64,000 nucleotides of DNA from Longilinea sp964536805 (GTDB taxonomy: Bacteria; Chloroflexota; Anaerolineae; Anaerolineales; Anaerolineaceae): contig CAZHYQ010000001.1 in the NCBI GenBank assembly GCA_964536805.1, forward strand, positions 124,001 to 188,000, written 5' to 3'. Of this stretch, positions 1 to 9,059 are shown one piece after another. Numbering within the stretch: position 1 is the first letter of the stretch; each line of letters opens with the position of its first letter. The notes under the pieces were generated by a model that was given only the letters and a program-made list of their open reading frames with translations, was not told where the DNA came from and did not search any database. The translations under genes were made by a program, and so were the position numbers.

Positions 1-1
1 G

Positions 2-904
2 CGCTGGTTGGTGGCAATTCTGGTCGGCAGCGATCTTCTGTTAGCTGGCTGGGGTCAGAATCCATCGACCTCAATGCAATTTTACAAAGTGGTAAATAAC
101 GATGGTGGTTCAATTGGTTCAAAGGGGCGCATTTTCATCGATGCGCAAAGCGAATATATTTTGAAGTTTGGCCGCTTCCTGCGGTTTCAAGATTACCGCG
201 AAAAAGAGAGTTGGGATGAGATGAGATTGGCTCAACTTCCCAATATTAATATTTTGAACAACATCCCCTCCGCTAACAATTTTGACCCGCTTCAGCCCGC
301 GCGATATTATCAATGGCTGCAGTATGTGTCTCAATTACCAGCAGAAAAACGCATCCCCTGGCTTCGGATGATGAATGTTGATCAGGTAGAAGAGGTGACG
401 GATGACTTTGAAAAGAATTATTCCACCCAATTCATAACGGGAGGTGCGCGATTTGGTTTTTATCCTTGCTCGCAATTGGCAATGAATGCCGATGAGGCCT
501 GGACTAAAACGAAAAATGCAATCAATGATGGTGTTTTACTTGCCATCATCGAGAATGGCGAGGTTTTAGAAGGAAATTGTGATTTGCAATCCGTAAACAA
601 TATCAGTATACTTTTCGAGAATGCTTCCCGTATGGATCTCAGTGTTCAGGTCAGTCAGGCTGGCTGGTTCATGATAGCTGACACCTGGTATCCTGGTTGG
701 AAAGTATCGATCGACGGATCGGCGGCTGCAGAAATTTCGCGAGTCAATTATTTATACCGCGGGTTTCCACTTCAACCAGGTCAGCATTCCATTATCATTG
801 AGTATCGTCCATGGTGGGTAACATTATCCATGATCGTTAGTTTTATTGGCATTTGTACAATCATCGCATTCTTCATTATTAGCCGGAAATGGGTTATCCG
901 GTAA
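2..904 (+). CDS. YfhO-family membrane protein, C-terminal part (5' end outside window)
   Basis: The reading frame is open to the left edge of the window, so the Met at position 8 is probably internal and this is only the C-terminus of a longer protein. The last ~100 residues carry the features usual at the end of YfhO-like and related polytopic membrane proteins: a beta-rich module with 'DTWYPGWK', a 'YRGFPLQPGQH' stretch, 'EYRPWW', then one hydrophobic helix and a short basic tail (RKW..R). Proteins of this family are large membrane proteins implicated in glycosylation or lipoteichoic-acid modification; the substrate cannot be inferred here. It ends 12 bases before moxR on the same strand. 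The family call rests on the C-terminal module only. Confidence 0.6.
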   Translation, partial: RWLVAILVGSDLLLAGWGQNPSTSMQFYKVVNNDGGSIGSKGRIFIDAQSEYILKFGRFLRFQDYREKESWDEMRLAQLPNINILNNIPSANNFDPLQPARYYQWLQYVSQLPAEKRIPWLRMMNVDQVEEVTDDFEKNYSTQFITGGARFGFYPCSQLAMNADEAWTKTKNAINDGVLLAIIENGEVLEGNCDLQSVNNISILFENASRMDLSVQVSQAGWFMIADTWYPGWKVSIDGSAAAEISRVNYLYRGFPLQPGQHSIIIEYRPWWVTLSMIVSFIGICTIIAFFIISRKWVIR

Positions 905-916
905 ATAGGAGTTCAT

Positions 917-1888
917 ATGGATCTGTCGATCCCAGATATTCAATCCTACTCAAAGAAAATAATCGAGAACCTGGAAAAGGTAATCGTCGGAAAGCAACCT
1001 GCGCTTGAACTTGTCGTCATCGGTTTGTTGTGTCAGGGGCACATCCTCATTGATGATGTGCCCGGGGTTGGAAAAACAATCCTTTCCCGCAGCCTGGCCA
1101 AATCTTTGGGCTGTTCATTCCGGCGGATTCAATTTACCCCAGATATGTTGCCAAGTGATGTAACCGGTGTTTCAATTTTTAACCAGATCAGCCGAGAGTT
1201 TGAATTCAGGCCTGGCCCGGTGATGGCAAACATTGTTCTGGCGGATGAGATTAACCGGGCCACGCCAAAAACGCAATCCGCGCTGCTCGAATCGATGGAA
1301 GAGCGGCAGGTTACCGTGGATGGTATTACCCATCCACTCCCTGACCCGTTTATGATTCTGGCGACTCAGAATCCAATTGAATATGAAGGTACTTTCCCGC
1401 TTCCGGAAGCACAATTGGACCGGTTTCTATTACGGCTGCGGCTGGGGTATCCGACCCTTACGGATGAAATTCATGTGTTGGAATTGCAGCAACTCCGCCA
1501 TCCAATCCAGGATTTGGAAGCGGTGACTACTGTGGAAGAAATGCGGGAAATGCAGGAAGCCATCAAGCGGGTCTTTGTGGCCGCGCCGATCAAGCGTTAC
1601 ATAGTTGAATTGACGCGAGCGACCCGGGAGAGTTCAGATGTCTACCTGGGTGCCAGCCCACGCGGAAGTCTGGGGTTGTTCCGGGCCGGGCAGGCTTTGG
1701 CTGCAATCCGCGGACGGGATTATATCCTGCCGGATGATATCAAATACCTCGCGCCTTTTATCCTGTCGCACCGGATGGTAATTCACGCGGCTGCGCGGAT
1801 GAAGAATTTGAGCGCTGACCAAGTGGTCAATGAAATTCTGAACACGATGGTGGTACCTGGCGGTTCCTTTGAAGAAAGCGCTGCCTGA
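917..1888 (+). CDS. moxR: MoxR-type AAA+ ATPase
   Basis: A 323-residue AAA+ ATPase of the MoxR family, a chaperone-like class thought to help mature or activate partner proteins, often ones with von Willebrand A domains. Walker A GVGKT lies at residues 50-54, Walker B with 'ADEIN' at about 109-113, followed by the family's 'RATPKTQSALLESMEE' region and the sensor stretch 'ATQNPIEYEGTFPLPEAQ'. Length and order match complete MoxR proteins. An AGGAG-like site (ataggagttcat) precedes the ATG. The DUF58 gene begins 3 bases after its stop, the classical moxR-DUF58 pairing, so the two are almost certainly co-transcribed and work together at the membrane. Confidence 0.93.
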   Translation: MDLSIPDIQSYSKKIIENLEKVIVGKQPALELVVIGLLCQGHILIDDVPGVGKTILSRSLAKSLGCSFRRIQFTPDMLPSDVTGVSIFNQISREFEFRPGPVMANIVLADEINRATPKTQSALLESMEERQVTVDGITHPLPDPFMILATQNPIEYEGTFPLPEAQLDRFLLRLRLGYPTLTDEIHVLELQQLRHPIQDLEAVTTVEEMREMQEAIKRVFVAAPIKRYIVELTRATRESSDVYLGASPRGSLGLFRAGQALAAIRGRDYILPDDIKYLAPFILSHRMVIHAAARMKNLSADQVVNEILNTMVVPGGSFEESAA

Positions 1889-1891
1889 TTA

Positions 1892-3163
1892 ATGGTTGTC
1901 AGACGCGCTTTTTGGGTCGTTTTGATCCTGCTGGTTATTTGCCTTGTGGCGGCTTATTCCACGCCGCAAAGCGTTGTTTATCAGCGCCTGGCTGTATTGC
2001 TGGGCCTGGTGATCATTTTTAGCTGGCTGTGGGCAAGCCTCTCAATACGTCGCGTCACCGTTCAACGAATCGCACGCGTTTTTCGGATGCAATTCGGCCA
2101 ATTATTTGAAGAGCGCTTCGAAATTACCAACCATTCCCGCTGGGTGCGAGTCTGGTTCGAATTGAAAGATGGCTCAGCTTTGCCTGGCAATACAGGCTCT
2201 CGGGTCTTATCCATGATAGGACCTGGACGTTCCCGGTCTTATGTGACCCGAACGCTTCTTTCGCGTCGGGGAGAGTTTGATTTGGGGCCGACAATCGTCT
2301 CCTCTGGCGATCCTTTTGGTTTATTTCTTTACCGGGCAACCTTTCAGGGATCGAAAAAATTGGAAGTCCTGCCATATTTTGTCGACCTAACCGAGTTCTA
2401 CACGCCAGTCGGTTTGCTATCTGGCGGACAGGCCCTGCGGAAAAAGACAGTTGAAGTAACCCCTTATGCTGCTGGAATTCGCGAGTATGCTCCTGGCGAT
2501 GCCCTTAACCGCATTCATTGGAAATCGACTGCCAGGCGGGATATGTTGATGGTCAAGGAATTTGAGCAGGATCCCCAGGCGGATGTGTGGATCTTTCTGG
2601 ACGGTTCTGTTTCGGTACAATCCGGCGAACTGGAACCGGATGCAACTGGGGAAGACCGTTATTGGCTGTGGACCTCGCAACGAAAAGTCACAATTCCGTC
2701 GCATACATTTGAATATGCGGTGAGTTCTGCTGCATCCATCGCTGCCTATTATCTCAGGCAGGGAAGATCTGTTGGATTTGCCTGCGCCGGTCAAAAATTC
2801 TCGGTGCTGCCAGCCGGTCGGGGCGAACGGCAACTCAGCAAAATCCTTGAAATGATGGCTTTTGTGGAATGTAAAGGCCAGTTGCCTATCGAGGCCGTCG
2901 TTCAAAGCCAGGCTTCCCAACTGACACGGGGCAGTTCCGTCATCCTTGTTACAACCACTGCTTCCACTTCGGTGTTGGTGACTGTAAACGAGATCGAAAG
3001 GCGCGGTACGCGGCCAATAGTGGTGCTGATTGACTCGGATACATTTGGCGGGTTTGGAATCTATGATGAAATTGCCTCTTCTCTCATCGCCGGAGGTGTC
3101 CCCGTAAAGAGAGTCAGACAGCATGATGATCTCAGAGCCGCATTGGAACAGACCGTCCGGTAA
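1892..3163 (+). CDS. DUF58 domain-containing membrane protein
   Basis: A 423-residue protein with two hydrophobic segments at the N-terminus (about residues 6-22 and 31-48) and a DUF58 domain in the second half, recognised by 'YAPGDALNRIHWKSTAR' followed by 'VKEFEQDP' and the 'WIFLDGS' strand that begins a von Willebrand A-like fold. DUF58 proteins are standard genomic partners of MoxR ATPases; the general view is that the ATPase remodels the DUF58 protein, but the function is not settled. It follows moxR by 3 bases, and a rho-independent terminator overlaps its stop codon, so this is the last gene of the transcription unit. Confidence 0.9.
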   Translation: MVVRRAFWVVLILLVICLVAAYSTPQSVVYQRLAVLLGLVIIFSWLWASLSIRRVTVQRIARVFRMQFGQLFEERFEITNHSRWVRVWFELKDGSALPGNTGSRVLSMIGPGRSRSYVTRTLLSRRGEFDLGPTIVSSGDPFGLFLYRATFQGSKKLEVLPYFVDLTEFYTPVGLLSGGQALRKKTVEVTPYAAGIREYAPGDALNRIHWKSTARRDMLMVKEFEQDPQADVWIFLDGSVSVQSGELEPDATGEDRYWLWTSQRKVTIPSHTFEYAVSSAASIAAYYLRQGRSVGFACAGQKFSVLPAGRGERQLSKILEMMAFVECKGQLPIEAVVQSQASQLTRGSSVILVTTTASTSVLVTVNEIERRGTRPIVVLIDSDTFGGFGIYDEIASSLIAGGVPVKRVRQHDDLRAALEQTVR

Positions 3164-3184
3164 ATTCCCGAACGGTCTGTTTTT
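3147..3184 (+). terminator. Rho-independent terminator after the DUF58 gene
   Basis: A 10-bp perfect inverted repeat (AACAGACCGT at 3147-3156, ACGGTCTGTT at 3172-3181) with a 15-base loop is followed by a run of T. The stem includes the last codons and stop of the DUF58 gene. Confidence 0.85.
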
Positions 3185-3269
3185 GGGCTTCGATTAGGCA
3201 GATGGAAATCAGTGATTCATTTCTGGGATGATTGGTAATTAACTAACCCCAGTCATTTGTAAATCCAGA

Positions 3270-3773
3270 TTAACGTTGCTCTCGCGTGTGGCCAGCTTCC
3301 GATTTTGGATCGCCATGGATTAACTCGACCGCGTGCGGCAACACCAAAAGAATGGTGTTGAAATTTTCGAGTGCTGCCTTCGGACTTCCCGGCAGGTTGA
3401 TAATCAAAGTGGTACCCCGAATTCCGGCAACCGCCCTTGAAAGCATGGCGTGTTTTGTTACCGCAAGGGAGGCTTGACGCATGGCTTCCGGAATACCTGG
3501 CACTTGCCTTTGGATGACCTGCAATGTGGCTTCCGGCGTCACATCGCGCGGTGCAAAGCCCGTGCCGCCAGTTGTTAACAGAATGTCGATCTGATTAGAA
3601 TCACTCCACGCAGCCAATGTCTCAGATATCTTAACTGCTTCGTCGGGGATGATGCCTTCCATAGCCACCTGCCACCCCTGGCTTTCAATGGCTGCTTTTA
3701 GCAATGGTCCAGATGCATCCGGGCGAGTGCCTTGAGAGGAACGGTCTGAAATTGTTAAGACTCCAAAACGCAT
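3270..3773 (-). CDS. mog: MogA/MoaB-family molybdenum cofactor protein
   Basis: A 167-residue MoCF-fold protein that probably adenylylates molybdopterin before metal insertion. Visible signatures are 'TISDRSSQG' at the N-terminus, the pterin-binding 'TTGGTGFAPRDVTPEAT' loop, and 'RGTTLIINLPGSP' near the C-terminus. Length fits single-domain MogA/MoaB proteins rather than the larger MoeA. It lies 6 bases downstream of the PHP/AlbA gene and is probably the last gene of the hsp20-lon run. Moco supply is relevant here because two molybdenum hydroxylases are encoded about 27-36 kb away in the same window. MogA and MoaB are hard to separate from sequence alone. Confidence 0.88.
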   Translation of the reverse strand: MRFGVLTISDRSSQGTRPDASGPLLKAAIESQGWQVAMEGIIPDEAVKISETLAAWSDSNQIDILLTTGGTGFAPRDVTPEATLQVIQRQVPGIPEAMRQASLAVTKHAMLSRAVAGIRGTTLIINLPGSPKAALENFNTILLVLPHAVELIHGDPKSEAGHTREQR

Positions 3774-3779
3774 ATTGCC

Positions 3780-5537
3780 TCAATCTTCCGCAGAGAATAC
3801 TTTCCATGGGCCGTGAATGCCATCCTCGGTGACGCCGAAGAAAAAGCGGTAGCCATCCCCTTCTCGGAGAACGAAATCATAAAACGTAGTCTTGTTTTGT
3901 TTGTAACTGTGAATCAATCCGTAATTACCGCGCCAATCGATGGGTGTTTTTTCCAAAGATCCAATGATTTCGGCATAGCGGGTTATGGCATAATGCCAGA
4001 GCCGGCGGGCGGAGGCGCGGGTTACGTTTTTCACCTTGTTGCCGTTGCGCAAGTCGCGCATGGTGAAATACTGGGTACCCTGGCGTTCCTCAGGCGGCAA
4101 TACTTCCACCCCCGTGCGCGGATCCAAATTCTCGGGTTCAGGTTCCGGAATGCTGGCAGGCGCAGGCGTTTGTTCAGCAGGATGGACTGGTTCAACCGGT
4201 GAAACCGGGATGCTTGAGGCGGTTTTCAGATGATCCTTCCCTCTCAAAACAAGATTGACAATTTCATCACGGACCGCCAGTCCAGTTTCTGCCTCGTCGC
4301 GCACGTAGATTTTGTTGTCGTCCACTGCGTAAGGCGCATCTTCTCCGCGGGGGATTAAAATCCGGATCAGTTTTTTCCCTTTGTAGTCGTGCAGATCTAT
4401 TGAACAATTGAGTGGAGGGCTAATGCGGTTGTTGATTTCTTTTTCAATTTGCTGAATTCCTGCTTCGCCTTCCGGTACGCCAATGACCGGCTTATGAGGA
4501 TCATCCGGCAAGCCGATATAAAGCGTGCCGCCGTTTGTGTTGGCAAAAGCACACACATCCGAGAGAATCGCATAGAGTTTTCCGCCGCGGATGGTCATGC
4601 TGTCATGAAAATCCTGGATGATATTGGCACCCTCTTCTCTGGCTGCCTGGATAAAATCAAATGCGGCTTCTTCGGTGACGCGATGGGGACGCGTTCGTGA
4701 AAAATCGTTGCTTTCAAATAACTCCCGCAAATCATCAAAATCGAGTGCCGGGAGTAAAACATCTGTGGCTCGTTCGCCAATGCTCAGATTCTTTTTGCGC
4801 GATGAATCGGGTGTCATGCGGTGTGCGTCCGAGCCCTGGATGCAATGCATGCGGCGGGGATACTCGGGCTTCGTCCCGCTAAAAAATGCCGCAGTGGAAC
4901 GAGGGCTTTTAAGTTCCAGATCCGTTACTTCGAGAGCATGCAGATTCGAATCTTGCGTGTAGGCAATTTTGGTCTGGCCGCCAAAGTTGAATCCGCGCAT
5001 GGCGACGCCATTGCTGGAATTTGCGTGTGCCGCAATAACGATTCCGCCGGCCTGGTTGATCAATCGATACGCCGTTAATACATCGCTGGTTGCACCGACC
5101 GTCTGCGAGCCTTCATCGATATGATCCGATGGAATATTCAGACTCAAGAGCAGGTGTTCAATATCGCGGATGGGGGTATCCGGATGGAATATTCCCAGAA
5201 TGTGAAACCCGAATGTGGCGGTAAATTCGAAACCCGGCAAGATTAACATTTTGGCGAACAGCCGCCGGTATTCGTTCAGCCGATTGCGTTCTTCAGGCAA
5301 GAGGCGGTTTAGTTTTTCCAGTAATTCCAACTGGTGAATTTCATCAGCCATTCGCCGGTAACCTGAAACCGTGTTATGGTCGGTAAAGGCGATAATATCT
5401 AAATTGCGAGCCTCGGCTCGCTGCAAAATCTCGAGGTAAGTGACCTCGGGTTGTTGAAAATCGGTTGACGCTGGTGTGTGCAGGTGCACATCCATGCAGC
5501 GCCATTGGGATGTGGCACGGTTATGTTTTTTCCCCAC
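3780..5537 (-). CDS. PHP-domain phosphoesterase fused to an AlbA_2 (Schlafen-like) domain
   Basis: A 585-residue two-domain protein. Residues ~15-290 form a PHP metallophosphoesterase domain with its metal-ligand motifs in place: 'HLHTPAS', 'AFTDHNT', 'GFEFTA', 'AAHANS' and 'GSDAHR'. Residues ~300-430 resemble the AlbA_2/Schlafen divergent AAA domain ('AFANTNGGTLYIGL', then 'VYV/IYVRDEAET'-type strand). A Pro/Glu-rich linker (about 450-490) leads to a C-terminal module of ~95 residues that I do not recognise. The combination suggests a nucleic-acid or nucleotide-acting hydrolase. It lies 9 bases after the receiver gene and 6 before mog, so it is in the lon operon. Domain calls are firm, function is not. 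Confidence 0.75.
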   Translation of the reverse strand: MGKKHNRATSQWRCMDVHLHTPASTDFQQPEVTYLEILQRAEARNLDIIAFTDHNTVSGYRRMADEIHQLELLEKLNRLLPEERNRLNEYRRLFAKMLILPGFEFTATFGFHILGIFHPDTPIRDIEHLLLSLNIPSDHIDEGSQTVGATSDVLTAYRLINQAGGIVIAAHANSSNGVAMRGFNFGGQTKIAYTQDSNLHALEVTDLELKSPRSTAAFFSGTKPEYPRRMHCIQGSDAHRMTPDSSRKKNLSIGERATDVLLPALDFDDLRELFESNDFSRTRPHRVTEEAAFDFIQAAREEGANIIQDFHDSMTIRGGKLYAILSDVCAFANTNGGTLYIGLPDDPHKPVIGVPEGEAGIQQIEKEINNRISPPLNCSIDLHDYKGKKLIRILIPRGEDAPYAVDDNKIYVRDEAETGLAVRDEIVNLVLRGKDHLKTASSIPVSPVEPVHPAEQTPAPASIPEPEPENLDPRTGVEVLPPEERQGTQYFTMRDLRNGNKVKNVTRASARRLWHYAITRYAEIIGSLEKTPIDWRGNYGLIHSYKQNKTTFYDFVLREGDGYRFFFGVTEDGIHGPWKVFSAED

Positions 5538-5546
5538 AGAATTCTC

Positions 5547-5903
5547 CTAATTCTCGGCGGTTAATTCTCGAATTCGCCGAATCAGCTCTTCTGGAAAATA
5601 AGGTTTTTGAATAAATCCATCTACCCCAGCCTGAAGACATTCAGCTTCGACATTCAATCCTGAGGTCATCAAAATGCGGTAAGGGCGGTGGGCGGGTAAT
5701 TTTGAGACTAACTCCAATCCATTGACCTCTTTCATCAACAGATCCGTCAAAATGAGGTCTGGTTGGGTTTCAGAAATTGTCTCAAGAACTACATCATCGG
5801 TTAATTTCGATGGATGGTGGATACTGAATCCTTCCATTTCCAAAAGTTTCGTTAAAAGCGACTTCATTGTCGCATCATCTTCAAGCAGCAGGATTTTCAG
5901 CAT
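5547..5903 (-). CDS. Stand-alone response-regulator receiver protein
   Basis: A 118-residue CheY-like receiver with no output domain. The acidic pocket 'LLEDD' is at residues 5-9, the phospho-acceptor Asp lies in 'LILTDLLM', the conserved Ser/Thr in 'ILMTSG' and the Lys in 'FIQKPY'. The start codon lies inside the last codons of lon (23-base overlap), implying translational coupling. No histidine kinase is encoded nearby, so its partner must be elsewhere. Signals presumably pass by protein-protein contact, as for other single-domain receivers. Confidence 0.88.
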   Translation of the reverse strand: MLKILLLEDDATMKSLLTKLLEMEGFSIHHPSKLTDDVVLETISETQPDLILTDLLMKEVNGLELVSKLPAHRPYRILMTSGLNVEAECLQAGVDGFIQKPYFPEELIRRIRELTAEN

Positions 5904-8484
5904 TGGCTTTCTTTGACGTTTTGGTTACCTTTCGGGCTGCCTTTTTGAGGCTGCTCACAGGATTGATGAGGGCATTTGCCAAAACATCATCAATGGTATC
6001 TACTGGGATGAAGACCATCGACTCCCGTACGTCTTCTGGTAAATCCTCCAGGTCGGGCTCATTATCCCGCGGTAAAATGACGGTCTTTAAACCGGCGCGG
6101 TGTGCCGCCAAAACCTTGTCTTTCAATCCGCCGATGGGCAATACCTGGCCAACCAGGGTGATTTCGCCCGTCATGCCGACTTCAGATCGCACCAGGCGAT
6201 TGGTGGTCAAGGATACCAACGCCGTGGCGATTGTGACGCCTGCCGACGGACCATCTTTTGGTTGTGCCCCGGATGGGATATGAAGGTGGATATCGTGCTT
6301 TTCAAAGTATTGCGGGTCGATACCAAGGCTATCCGATCTCGACCGTACATAGGATAAGGCCGCCTGAGCTGACTCCTGCATGACTTTGCCGATGGAACCG
6401 GTAATGGTAAACCCCCGGCCGCCTGGCATGCTGGTTGCTTCGATGAAAAGGATTTCACCGCCGACCGATGTCCAAGCCAGACCGGTTGCGACGCCCGGTA
6501 CTGCGGTCCGCCGTAATATTTCATCCGTTTCGATGAAACGCGCTCTTCCGAGATATTCATGAACAGTATCGCTATCAATCTCGTGTTTAATCGGTTTGGA
6601 TTCGGTAATCAAGGTTGCCAGTTTTCGACAAACCCCGCCGATTTCACGCTCCAGGTTGCGCACGCCGGCTTCGCGCGTATACTGGCGAATGATAGTTCGC
6701 AGGCCTTCATCTGTGAAAGTGACCTCATCCTGCTTTAGGCCATTTTCGCGCAGCTGGCGGGGCAGCAGGTAATTTCGGGCGATTTGTATCTTTTCCCCTT
6801 CGGTATAACCGGCCAATTGAATAACTTCCATGCGGTCAAGCAAAGGCATTGGGATTGTCTCGAGCGTGTTTGCCGTGGTAATAAACATGACCTGAGAAAG
6901 ATCGTAGGCTACTTCGAGATAATTATCCCTGAATTCTGTATTTTGCTCCGGATCAAGCACCTCGAGAAGAGCGGAAGCAGGGTCGCCATGAAAATCGAAT
7001 GCCAGTTTATCGATTTCATCCAGCATGAAGACCGGGTTGTGCGATTCGATGCGGCGAATGGCCTGCAGAATGCGCCCAGGCATTGCGCCAATATAAGTTC
7101 TCCGATGGCCGCGAATTTCAGCTTCATCACGCACGCCGCCCAGAGAAATCCGGATAAACTTCCGATCAAGGGCGCGGGCGATTGATTGTCCAAGCGATGT
7201 TTTTCCGACGCCAGGAGGACCAACGAAGCAAAGAATTACGCCTTCGCGTTCATGCCGGATTTTGTCATCAGATGGGTCCTGGTCGAGCTGGACTTTGCGT
7301 TCCATGCGTAATTTTCTTACCGCCAGGAATTCAAGAATCCGTTCTTTGATATCCTTCAGCCCATAATGATCATGATCCAGGACTTCGCGCGCATGGGGGA
7401 TGTCGAGGTTGTCTTCAGTTTTTGAAGTCCAAGGCAGGCTGACCAACCAATCCAGGTAGGTGCGGATGACGCCGTATTCTGCCGCGGCCGTTGGCAGGCG
7501 TGAAAGGCGGTCCAATTCACGTTTAGCCTGCTGCAGGCCTTCATCCGGCATGTGAGCAAGTTCAATCTTCTTATTGAATTCCTCAACGTCAGCGGCTTGC
7601 TCATCGGCTTCGCCAAGTTCTTTTTGAATTGCCTTAAGTTGTTCGCGCAGGAAATAGTCCCGCTGCATTTTATCAATCTCGGAACGGGCTTCGTTTTGGA
7701 TTTTTTGGCCTAGTTCCAATACCTCGCTTTCTCTGGTCAGGATGGACACCAGTTTACGGAGTTTCTCGTTTACTGAATCAATTTCAAGAATGTTCTGGGC
7801 ATCGCTCAATTCCATGCGCTGGAAATTTGCGATGGTATAAACGGTTTGAAGCGGATCCTCGATTGATGCAATGGATGCTACCAGCTCGCGGGGAATGGAT
7901 GGAATCATGTCAGCGATATGTTCAAATTGATCGCGGACATTTCGAGCCAGGGCATCGATTTCTAGACCCTCAACCGATTCGTCGGGAAGTTTGAGCACTT
8001 TCGCATGCAAATAAGGTTCGGTTTGCGTATATTCAATGGCTTTAAACCGGGTAATGCCCTGAACCAACAGACGAATTGTGCCATCCTGTGCCCGAAACAG
8101 ACGGTGGACCATTCCAACGGTGCCAACCGAAAAAAGATCATCAGGATTGGGATTCTCCAGCTCCGGGTTTTTCGATGTAACCAACCCGATCATCCGGTTG
8201 CCCGAGACGACATCATCCACCAATCGAATGGAGCGCGGTTGTCCAATGGTGAGGGGGACAAGCGTTTGCGGATAAACCACCAGACCGCGCAGAGGTAGAA
8301 TCGGAAGTGTTTCTGGCAGAGAAACGGACGAATCTACCTCAAGGGGAAACTCCTCCGTATTTTCTTCGGATGATTCCAGACCGCCCACCGATGAAAGTAG
8401 AATCTCCTCGAACCTGTTTTCATCGGAATCAAACTGGCGGTTGTTTAGCAGGTAATTATTTTTTAACCAACCTGTTGCTGACAT
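5881..8484 (-). CDS. lon: ATP-dependent protease Lon
   Basis: Complete 867-residue LonA-type cytosolic protease that degrades misfolded and regulatory proteins. After a ~55-residue acidic N-terminal extension comes the substrate-binding LON domain ('LPILPLRGLVVYPQTL'), a coiled-coil stretch, then the AAA+ module with Walker A 'GPPGVGKTSLG' (Lys428) and 'MLDEIDK', and the C-terminal peptidase with catalytic Ser747 in 'KDGPSAGVT' and Lys790 in 'GGLKDKVLA' (spacing of 43 as in E. coli Lon). The extra N-terminal residues are somewhat longer than usual. It follows hsp20 by 22 bases, so both probably share the stress promoter near 9025-9054. Confidence 0.97.
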   Translation of the reverse strand: MSATGWLKNNYLLNNRQFDSDENRFEEILLSSVGGLESSEENTEEFPLEVDSSVSLPETLPILPLRGLVVYPQTLVPLTIGQPRSIRLVDDVVSGNRMIGLVTSKNPELENPNPDDLFSVGTVGMVHRLFRAQDGTIRLLVQGITRFKAIEYTQTEPYLHAKVLKLPDESVEGLEIDALARNVRDQFEHIADMIPSIPRELVASIASIEDPLQTVYTIANFQRMELSDAQNILEIDSVNEKLRKLVSILTRESEVLELGQKIQNEARSEIDKMQRDYFLREQLKAIQKELGEADEQAADVEEFNKKIELAHMPDEGLQQAKRELDRLSRLPTAAAEYGVIRTYLDWLVSLPWTSKTEDNLDIPHAREVLDHDHYGLKDIKERILEFLAVRKLRMERKVQLDQDPSDDKIRHEREGVILCFVGPPGVGKTSLGQSIARALDRKFIRISLGGVRDEAEIRGHRRTYIGAMPGRILQAIRRIESHNPVFMLDEIDKLAFDFHGDPASALLEVLDPEQNTEFRDNYLEVAYDLSQVMFITTANTLETIPMPLLDRMEVIQLAGYTEGEKIQIARNYLLPRQLRENGLKQDEVTFTDEGLRTIIRQYTREAGVRNLEREIGGVCRKLATLITESKPIKHEIDSDTVHEYLGRARFIETDEILRRTAVPGVATGLAWTSVGGEILFIEATSMPGGRGFTITGSIGKVMQESAQAALSYVRSRSDSLGIDPQYFEKHDIHLHIPSGAQPKDGPSAGVTIATALVSLTTNRLVRSEVGMTGEITLVGQVLPIGGLKDKVLAAHRAGLKTVILPRDNEPDLEDLPEDVRESMVFIPVDTIDDVLANALINPVSSLKKAARKVTKTSKKANAENPAA

Positions 8485-8506
8485 AAACTCGTTTTCGCTC
8501 TCGTAA

Positions 8507-8932
8507 TCAGGTTATGGTGATTTGTTTTGGCTTTGATTTTGGGACGAAGATAAAGAGCAGCCCGTCTTGATATTCTGCATTGACCTGATCAATTTCGATC
8601 TGCGTGGTGAAAACAAATTCTGTCAGAAATTCGCCGTAATGAATTTCCATCTGGTGGTACGCTTTTCGTTCATCAGTTGGATCAATGCGAGAGCCTGAAA
8701 TGCTTAAAACGTTTTCATCCAGATTGATATGAAAGTCGCTCTCATGCATCCCGGCAATTTCAATTCGAACAACAAAGCGTTCTTCATTTTCATAGACATC
8801 TGTAGGAGGGCGCCAGATGTGGGAGCGGGAGGATAACGACCAATTACCTCCCGGAGAGGAGAAAAACGACTGTCTATCCAAACCGCCAGTGTTTTGGCGA
8901 AAAGGTTTTGATTTAAACCTTACAATGATCAT
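8507..8932 (-). CDS. hsp20: Small heat-shock protein, Hsp20/alpha-crystallin family
   Basis: A 141-residue chaperone of the alpha-crystallin type that holds unfolding proteins. The core domain starts at 'WRPPTDVYENEE', contains 'IAGMHESDFHI' and the 'NVLSISGSR' strand, and ends with the short 'PKSKP' tail in place of a clear I-x-I motif. The ATG is chosen because a GGAGG site sits 8 bases upstream. It is the first gene of a run with lon, so one heat or stress signal could raise both holdase and protease. The N-terminal arm of ~40 residues is polar and variable, as in the family. Confidence 0.92.
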   Translation of the reverse strand: MIIVRFKSKPFRQNTGGLDRQSFFSSPGGNWSLSSRSHIWRPPTDVYENEERFVVRIEIAGMHESDFHINLDENVLSISGSRIDPTDERKAYHQMEIHYGEFLTEFVFTTQIEIDQVNAEYQDGLLFIFVPKSKPKQITIT

Positions 8933-9024
8933 TATTGACCTCCACCATAAGGAGATCCACCAATCTCTGCCTTTTAAAATCCGGGTAAAGGACAGAATAT
9001 TTATCAGTATATGCTTCAGTATTT

Positions 9025-9054
9025 ATTGTAGCACCTTTACACAATTCCTGTGAA
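9025..9054 (-). promoter_or_regulatory. Promoter of the hsp20-lon operon
   Basis: Read on the minus strand, TTCACA (-35, at 9049-9054) and TACAAT (-10, at 9025-9030) are separated by 18 bases; each is one mismatch from the sigma-A consensus. The predicted start near 9018 leaves a leader of about 85 bases before hsp20. Confidence 0.6.
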
Positions 9055-9057
9055 TTG
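9042..9057. repeat. Inverted repeat over the hsp20 -35 element (possible operator)
   Basis: CAATTC at 9042-9047 and GAATTG at 9052-9057 form a perfect 6+6 inverted repeat with a 4-base spacer. It covers the -35 element of the predicted hsp20-lon promoter, the position expected of a repressor site. It is not the CIRCE element (TTAGCACTC-type). A binding protein cannot be named. Confidence 0.4.
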
Positions 9058-9059
9058 GT

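Noticed and set aside
2417..3124. Long minus-strand frame of 235 codons opposite the DUF58 gene
   Set aside because: It has no family resemblance and lies completely opposite a well-supported gene; it is a shadow frame.
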